Source of the DNA: Eubacterium barkeri
GTDB lineage: Bacteria; Bacillota; Clostridia; Eubacteriales; Eubacteriaceae
Assembly: GCF_900107125.1 (NCBI RefSeq)
Contig: NZ_FNOU01000010.1
Coordinates: 1-64,000 of the forward strand
Reading direction: 5' to 3'
DNA: 64,000 nt
Shown here piece by piece: positions 60,798 to 64,000 of this stretch. The notes below the pieces were generated by a model. The model was not told the origin of the DNA. It worked only from the letters and a program-made list of their open reading frames with translations, and did not search any database. Every line of letters starts with the position of its first letter. Position 1 is the first letter of the stretch. A program made the translations under genes and the position numbers.

Positions 60798-60850
60798 TTG
60801 ACTTAATCATCAAAAAGTTGTACGCTGTAAATAACCCCCAGGGGGGGTCT
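60798..60850 (+). promoter_or_regulatory. Promoter and 5' hairpin of the EamA gene
   Basis: -35 TTGACT (60798-60803), 17-base spacer, weak -10 TACGCT (60821-60826). Immediately after, a hairpin ACCCCC / GGGGGT (60834-60848) followed by CTTTTG lies at the 5' end of the transcript. Confidence 0.4.
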
Positions 60851-60889
60851 TTTGAAATCCTGAAAACCGAATTAAATTGGAGGTACGCC

Positions 60890-61786
60890 ATGAATTCCAT
60901 TGACCATCGTCTTTCTGCTACTAACTCCAAGGCCTTGGGCTTCGCCCTTCTGGCGGCCTTTCTTTATGCCATCAGCACACCCTTTTCCAAGGTATTGCTC
61001 AATACCATCAGCCCTACAATGCTGGCCGCCTTCCTTTACCTTGGCGCCGGTATGGGTATGGCAGTTTTAGGTTCTATCCGGAAATTAGTCGGTCTCGGGC
61101 ATCAAGAGGAAAGGCTGACCCGTAAAGAGATGCCCGCTATCCTGGCGATGATCGGGCTCGATATTGCGGCACCTATTCTTTTAATGCTTGGTCTAAAGCT
61201 AACCAATGCCGCCACCGTCGCCCTCCTTAATAATTTTGAAATTGTGGCAACCGCTGTCCTGGCATTAGTATTCTTCCACGAGGGCATTCCCAGGGGCTTA
61301 TGGGCTGGCATTGGACTCATCACCCTGGCCAGCCTTCTGTTATCCGCTGAGGACGCGGGTGGGATTTGCCTGAATCCCGGGGCACTCCTCGTTCTTTTGG
61401 CCTGCTGCTGCTGGGGTCTGGAAAACAATTGTACCCGGGTCCTCTCCTGGAAGGACCCCCTCCAAATCGTTATGGTTAAGGGCTTTGGCTCAGGTATCGG
61501 TGCCTTCGTTATTGCCTTATCCATCGGAGATGCTTTTCCTGCCCTTTCCATTATCCCCCTGATGCTGCTGCTGGGCTTTGTAGCCTACGGCCTGAGCATC
61601 TTCTGTTATGTCAGCGCCCAACGGGATTTAGGTGCCGCCCGCACCAGCGCCTGCTACGCCATTGCTCCCTTTGTCAGTGCCGGACTCTCCCTCATCTTGT
61701 TTGCAGATGTTCCAGGGCCATCATTTTTCATCGCCTTGGGGCTTATGGTCATGGGTACCTTTCTGGCAACAAAAAAGACCTCCTGA
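60890..61786 (+). CDS. EamA/DMT-family transporter
   Basis: 298 aa protein with ten membrane helices in two EamA repeats (about 15-145 and 160-295); the first repeat contains STPFSKVLL and the second WGLENNCTR. Exports or imports an unidentified metabolite, often an amino acid or nucleotide derivative in this family. ATG at 60890 six bases after GGAGG; the longer frame begins in the promoter. Confidence 0.85.
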   Translation: MNSIDHRLSATNSKALGFALLAAFLYAISTPFSKVLLNTISPTMLAAFLYLGAGMGMAVLGSIRKLVGLGHQEERLTRKEMPAILAMIGLDIAAPILLMLGLKLTNAATVALLNNFEIVATAVLALVFFHEGIPRGLWAGIGLITLASLLLSAEDAGGICLNPGALLVLLACCCWGLENNCTRVLSWKDPLQIVMVKGFGSGIGAFVIALSIGDAFPALSIIPLMLLLGFVAYGLSIFCYVSAQRDLGAARTSACYAIAPFVSAGLSLILFADVPGPSFFIALGLMVMGTFLATKKTS

Positions 61787-61823
61787 TCAGCGGCTGTCCC
61801 GCTTCCTCCAGAAGGTCTTTTTT
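61770..61823. terminator. Bidirectional terminator
   Basis: Stem AAAAAAGACCT / AGGTCTTTTTT, containing an inner GCGG/CCGC hairpin, overlaps the last codons of the EamA gene and serves the convergent HD-GYP gene as well. Confidence 0.9.
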
Positions 61824-61826
61824 CGT

Positions 61827-62450
61827 TCATCGTTTTTCAAAATCTACCGTCCGCCCAGTAATCGCCTCGCCTTTAATGACATAATCTACAAAGCAGCCGA
61901 CGATTTCTGGATCAAACCAGGTTCCTCCCCCGGAGAGCAGTTCCTGCAGGGCAATATCCACAGGATGTCCTGGCCGCTGTGTGCCCCCCTCCAAAGTCCC
62001 CGTATAGGCATTGGCAATGGCGCACACCCGTGCCAAAAATGGAATTTCCTCACCAGAGCGTCCGTCTGGATACCCCGTCCCATCCCAACATTCATGATGG
62101 AAAAGGGCAATATCCTCTCCAGCCTTGCAAAAATCCGCCGCCTCTGGAAATTCTGCTCCAATGCTGCAAAAAATCTGCTGGCCATAATCCACATGGGCCA
62201 TCATTCGCAGACTTTCCTCCGCAGTGTAAGACCCCGCCTGCTCCATTAAGCTCTCCGGCAGGAGAATCTTCCCAATATCATGGTAGTCAAAAGGAGAAAG
62301 CCCCCGCCACAGCAGAGTCCTTTCCATAGCGCTTAAATCCATGGCCATCAGGATCATGCGCATATACTGGCCAGTACGTTGGCAATGCCGCTGCATCCCC
62401 TGGGGCAGCCGATTAAAGTAATTGTTCATTTTTGTCTGTCCTCGATGCAT
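61827..62450 (-). CDS. HD-GYP-like domain protein (one metal ligand changed)
   Basis: 207 aa, a stand-alone HD-GYP-type phosphohydrolase domain. It has HDIGK (His57, Asp58), His86, HHE (118-120), the DGTGYPDG motif and a following EEIPFLARVCAIANAY. The last metal ligand, normally Asp in VADVYDA, is Asn147. Active members hydrolyse c-di-GMP; this one may have altered metal use or activity. No sensor domain is attached. A second ATG at 62429 is possible, but GAGG six bases before 62450 favours the longer form. Confidence 0.75.
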   Translation of the reverse strand: MHRGQTKMNNYFNRLPQGMQRHCQRTGQYMRMILMAMDLSAMERTLLWRGLSPFDYHDIGKILLPESLMEQAGSYTAEESLRMMAHVDYGQQIFCSIGAEFPEAADFCKAGEDIALFHHECWDGTGYPDGRSGEEIPFLARVCAIANAYTGTLEGGTQRPGHPVDIALQELLSGGGTWFDPEIVGCFVDYVIKGEAITGRTVDFEKR

Positions 62451-62606
62451 ACTCCACCTCGTTATTCGTATGACAATTTTATCAGATTCTTAATAGCCGC
62501 ACAAGGTACCCTTTAGTTTTTACTTACATTTGTCAAAAAATACCGTTTTTCTTATTTTAAAACTAAATTTTCTTAAATCATCCTTTGATATGTAATAGCT
62601 ATCATT

Positions 62607-62622
62607 ACACAATATATTGTGA
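62607..62622. promoter_or_regulatory. NrdR box upstream of nrdD
   Basis: ACACAATATATTGTGA contains the perfect palindrome CACAATATATTGTG and matches the known NrdR consensus acaCwAtATaTwGtgt. It ends 8 bases before the -35. I did not find the usual second box about 31 bases away. Confidence 0.75.
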
Positions 62623-62629
62623 TATTCTC

Positions 62630-62658
62630 TTGACTTTTCAGTCGCAAGCCACTATACT
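62630..62658 (+). promoter_or_regulatory. Promoter of nrdD
   Basis: -35 TTGACT (62630-62635), 17-base spacer, -10 TATACT (62653-62658); predicted start about 62665, just before the riboswitch. Confidence 0.8.
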
Positions 62659-62673
62659 TAGTACAAGTAAATA

Positions 62674-62834
62674 ATATCATCAAGTGATCGATTCAAAATC
62701 GATAAGAGGAAAATCGGGTGAAATCCCCGTACGAACAGGTCGCTGTAATCAAGGAGTACGCCACAGATGCCATTGCGAAAGCGAGAAGGCGCGGTATACG
62801 ATGAGATGGAGTCAGAAAGCCTGCTTGATGATAT
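62674..62834 (+). promoter_or_regulatory. Cobalamin riboswitch of nrdD
   Basis: Closed by an 11 bp perfect helix (ATATCATCAAG 62674-62684 with CTTGATGATAT 62824-62834). Inside are the conserved aptamer segments AGAGGAAAATCGGGTGAAAT, CGCTGTAATC, CGCCACAGATGCC, GAGAAGGCG and AGTCAGAAAGCCTGC. Binding of a cobalamin should lower nrdD expression. Confidence 0.93.
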
Positions 62835-62904
62835 CGGAAACCATTCCCTGCTCAGATGGCGTTTCTGGATGGCGGTTATTGCTGTGCGCAATGCCCCATC
62901 ACGT

Positions 62905-62934
62905 AATGGAGTCCCAGGGAGCACTCCATTTTTT
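62905..62934 (+). terminator. Riboswitch-linked terminator before nrdD
   Basis: Stem AATGGAGT / ACTCCATT with a 10-base loop followed by T6, 28 bases before the nrdD start. It fits a transcription-termination expression platform. Confidence 0.85.
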
Positions 62935-62961
62935 AATGTCTTATAATCCTAAGGAGATCCT

Positions 62962-64000
62962 ATGAAAATCATCAAGCGCAACGGCACAGAAATGACCTTT
63001 GATATTACGAAAATTATCGCCGCAGTGGGCCGGGCCAACGCTGTCGTCCCGGAAAACCAGCGTCTCACCCGTGACCAGATTACCCAGGTGGCAGACGCTG
63101 TCGAACAGGTCTGTGTGGCCCGTCCCCATGCCATGAACGTGGAAGAAATTCAGGATCTGGTTGAGAATGAAATCATGGCCCAGGAGGCTTATGAGGTAGC
63201 CAGACAGTATATCACTTACCGTTATGTGCGGACCCTTAAGCGGTCCAGCAACACCACCGACGATAAAATTCTCAGCCTGATTGAATGCAATAATGAGGAT
63301 GTGAAGCAGGAAAATTCCAACAAGAACCCCCGGGTTAACAGTGTTCAGCGGGATTATATGGCCGGTGAGGTCAGCAAGGACCTCACCATGCGGATGCTCC
63401 TGCCCACTGCCATTGCCGAAGCCCATGAGCAAGGCATCATCCACTTCCACGATTCCGATTACTTCGCCCAGCATATGCACAACTGCGATTTGGTGAACCT
63501 GGAGGATATGCTCCAAAACGGGACCGTCATCAGCGGGACCCGCATCGATAAACCCCACAGCTTTTCCACAGCCTGCAACATCGCTACCCAGATCATCGCC
63601 CAGGTAGCCAGCAGCCAATACGGGGGACAAAGCATCAGCCTGACCCATCTGGCTCCCTTTGTGGATGTCAGCCGTCAAAAGATCCGCCGCAGCGTCACTG
63701 AGGAGATGGCCGATTTGGGCATCACCCCCACCGATGCCCAAATGGATGCCATCACCGAAAAACGTCTCCGGGAGGAAATTAAGCGGGGCGTCCAGACCAT
63801 CCAGTATCAGGTGGTCACTTTAATGACCACCAATGGCCAGGCTCCCTTTGTAACAGTGTTTATGTATCTTGGAGAGGCCCGGAATCCCCAGGAAAAGACA
63901 GACCTGGCCATGATTATTGAGGAAACGCTTCTCCAGCGTATCCAGGGCGTGAAGAATGAAACAGGGGTCTGGGTGACCCCCGCCTTTCCCAAACTTATCT
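62962..64000 (+). CDS. nrdD: Anaerobic (class III) ribonucleoside-triphosphate reductase, N-terminal part
   Basis: Reads from the ATG at 62962 (AAGGAGATCCT) through the right edge, 346 codons without a stop. Residues 1-95 form an ATP-cone (KIIKRNGTEMTFDITKI), and the catalytic domain follows with RDYMAGEVSKDL, the FHDSDYFAQHMHNCDLVNLEDML stretch near 155-177 and SQYGGQSISLTHLAPFVD. This oxygen-sensitive glycyl-radical enzyme makes dNTPs without B12. The C-terminal glycyl loop and nrdG lie beyond the window. Confidence 0.95.
   Translation, partial: MKIIKRNGTEMTFDITKIIAAVGRANAVVPENQRLTRDQITQVADAVEQVCVARPHAMNVEEIQDLVENEIMAQEAYEVARQYITYRYVRTLKRSSNTTDDKILSLIECNNEDVKQENSNKNPRVNSVQRDYMAGEVSKDLTMRMLLPTAIAEAHEQGIIHFHDSDYFAQHMHNCDLVNLEDMLQNGTVISGTRIDKPHSFSTACNIATQIIAQVASSQYGGQSISLTHLAPFVDVSRQKIRRSVTEEMADLGITPTDAQMDAITEKRLREEIKRGVQTIQYQVVTLMTTNGQAPFVTVFMYLGEARNPQEKTDLAMIIEETLLQRIQGVKNETGVWVTPAFPKLI

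Noticed and set aside
62684-62965. Plus-strand 93-codon open frame before nrdD
   Set aside because: It lies inside the riboswitch and terminator and ends at nrdD; the translation has no protein features.
62941-63741. 266-codon minus-strand open frame opposite nrdD
   Set aside because: It is antisense to the well supported nrdD coding sequence and has the Gly/His/Asp-rich composition of a shadow frame.

Overview
This 64 kb window looks like the chromosome of an anaerobic, Gram-positive member of the Clostridia. The evidence is class B sortase, CdaA/CdaR, lipoprotein signal peptides, strong AGGAGG ribosome binding sites, TTGACA/TATAAT promoters, class III ribonucleotide reductase and the oxygen-independent (cbi) corrin pathway. 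The GC content is moderate. The serC-serA-DUF1015 block and a corrinoid-type methyltransferase suggest an acetogen-like Eubacteriaceae relative, but this is inference; no rRNA or other taxonomic marker is present.

Layout. 1-0.4 kb: edge of an ISL3-type insertion sequence. 0.4-6 kb: clostripain-like lipoprotein, then the serine operon serC-serA-DUF1015. 6-9.3 kb: VanZ-like protein, a small coiled-coil protein, and the c-di-AMP synthase pair cdaA-cdaR. 9.4-9.8 kb: a structured non-coding RNA with a 6S-like fold. 9.8-17.1 kb: pyruvate carboxylase, then the shikimate operon aroB-aroA-aroC-chorismate mutase. 17.3-25.1 kb: HdeD/MarR pair, an HdeD-papain-like fusion, sortase B, a HAD phosphatase, cysteine synthase, LemA and a DUF2207 protein. 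25.5-26.5 kb: a zinc/corrinoid UroD-family methyltransferase.

26.6-48.1 kb is the centrepiece: one minus-strand operon of about 24 tightly packed or overlapping genes behind a cobalamin riboswitch. It builds the corrin ring from glutamyl-tRNA (hemA, hemL, hemB, hemC, cobA-hemD, sirC), inserts cobalt early (cbiK), completes the macrocycle (cbiL, H, F, G, D, J, E/T, C, A, P) and attaches and activates the aminopropanol arm (pduX, cobD, cbiB, cobU). cobS, cobT, cobC and an adenosyltransferase are not in the window, nor is hemE, so the operon serves corrinoid and siroheme rather than heme.

48.3-55.2 kb carries supply functions: a DtxR-type regulator, the cobalt ECF importer cbiMNQO behind a second cobalamin riboswitch, and a BtuFCD-like importer without a riboswitch. 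55.3-60.8 kb holds a His-rich metal-exporting P-type ATPase and the iron operon feoA-feoA-feoB-Cys-rich protein. 60.9-62.5 kb has an EamA transporter and a degenerate HD-GYP protein. The window ends inside nrdD, whose leader combines an NrdR box, a strong promoter, a third cobalamin riboswitch and a terminator. B12 status therefore appears to control corrinoid synthesis, cobalt uptake and the B12-independent reductase. Small genes outside the obvious ORFs (FeoB-associated protein at 57.8 kb, partial transposase at 1-220, partial nrdD) are included.
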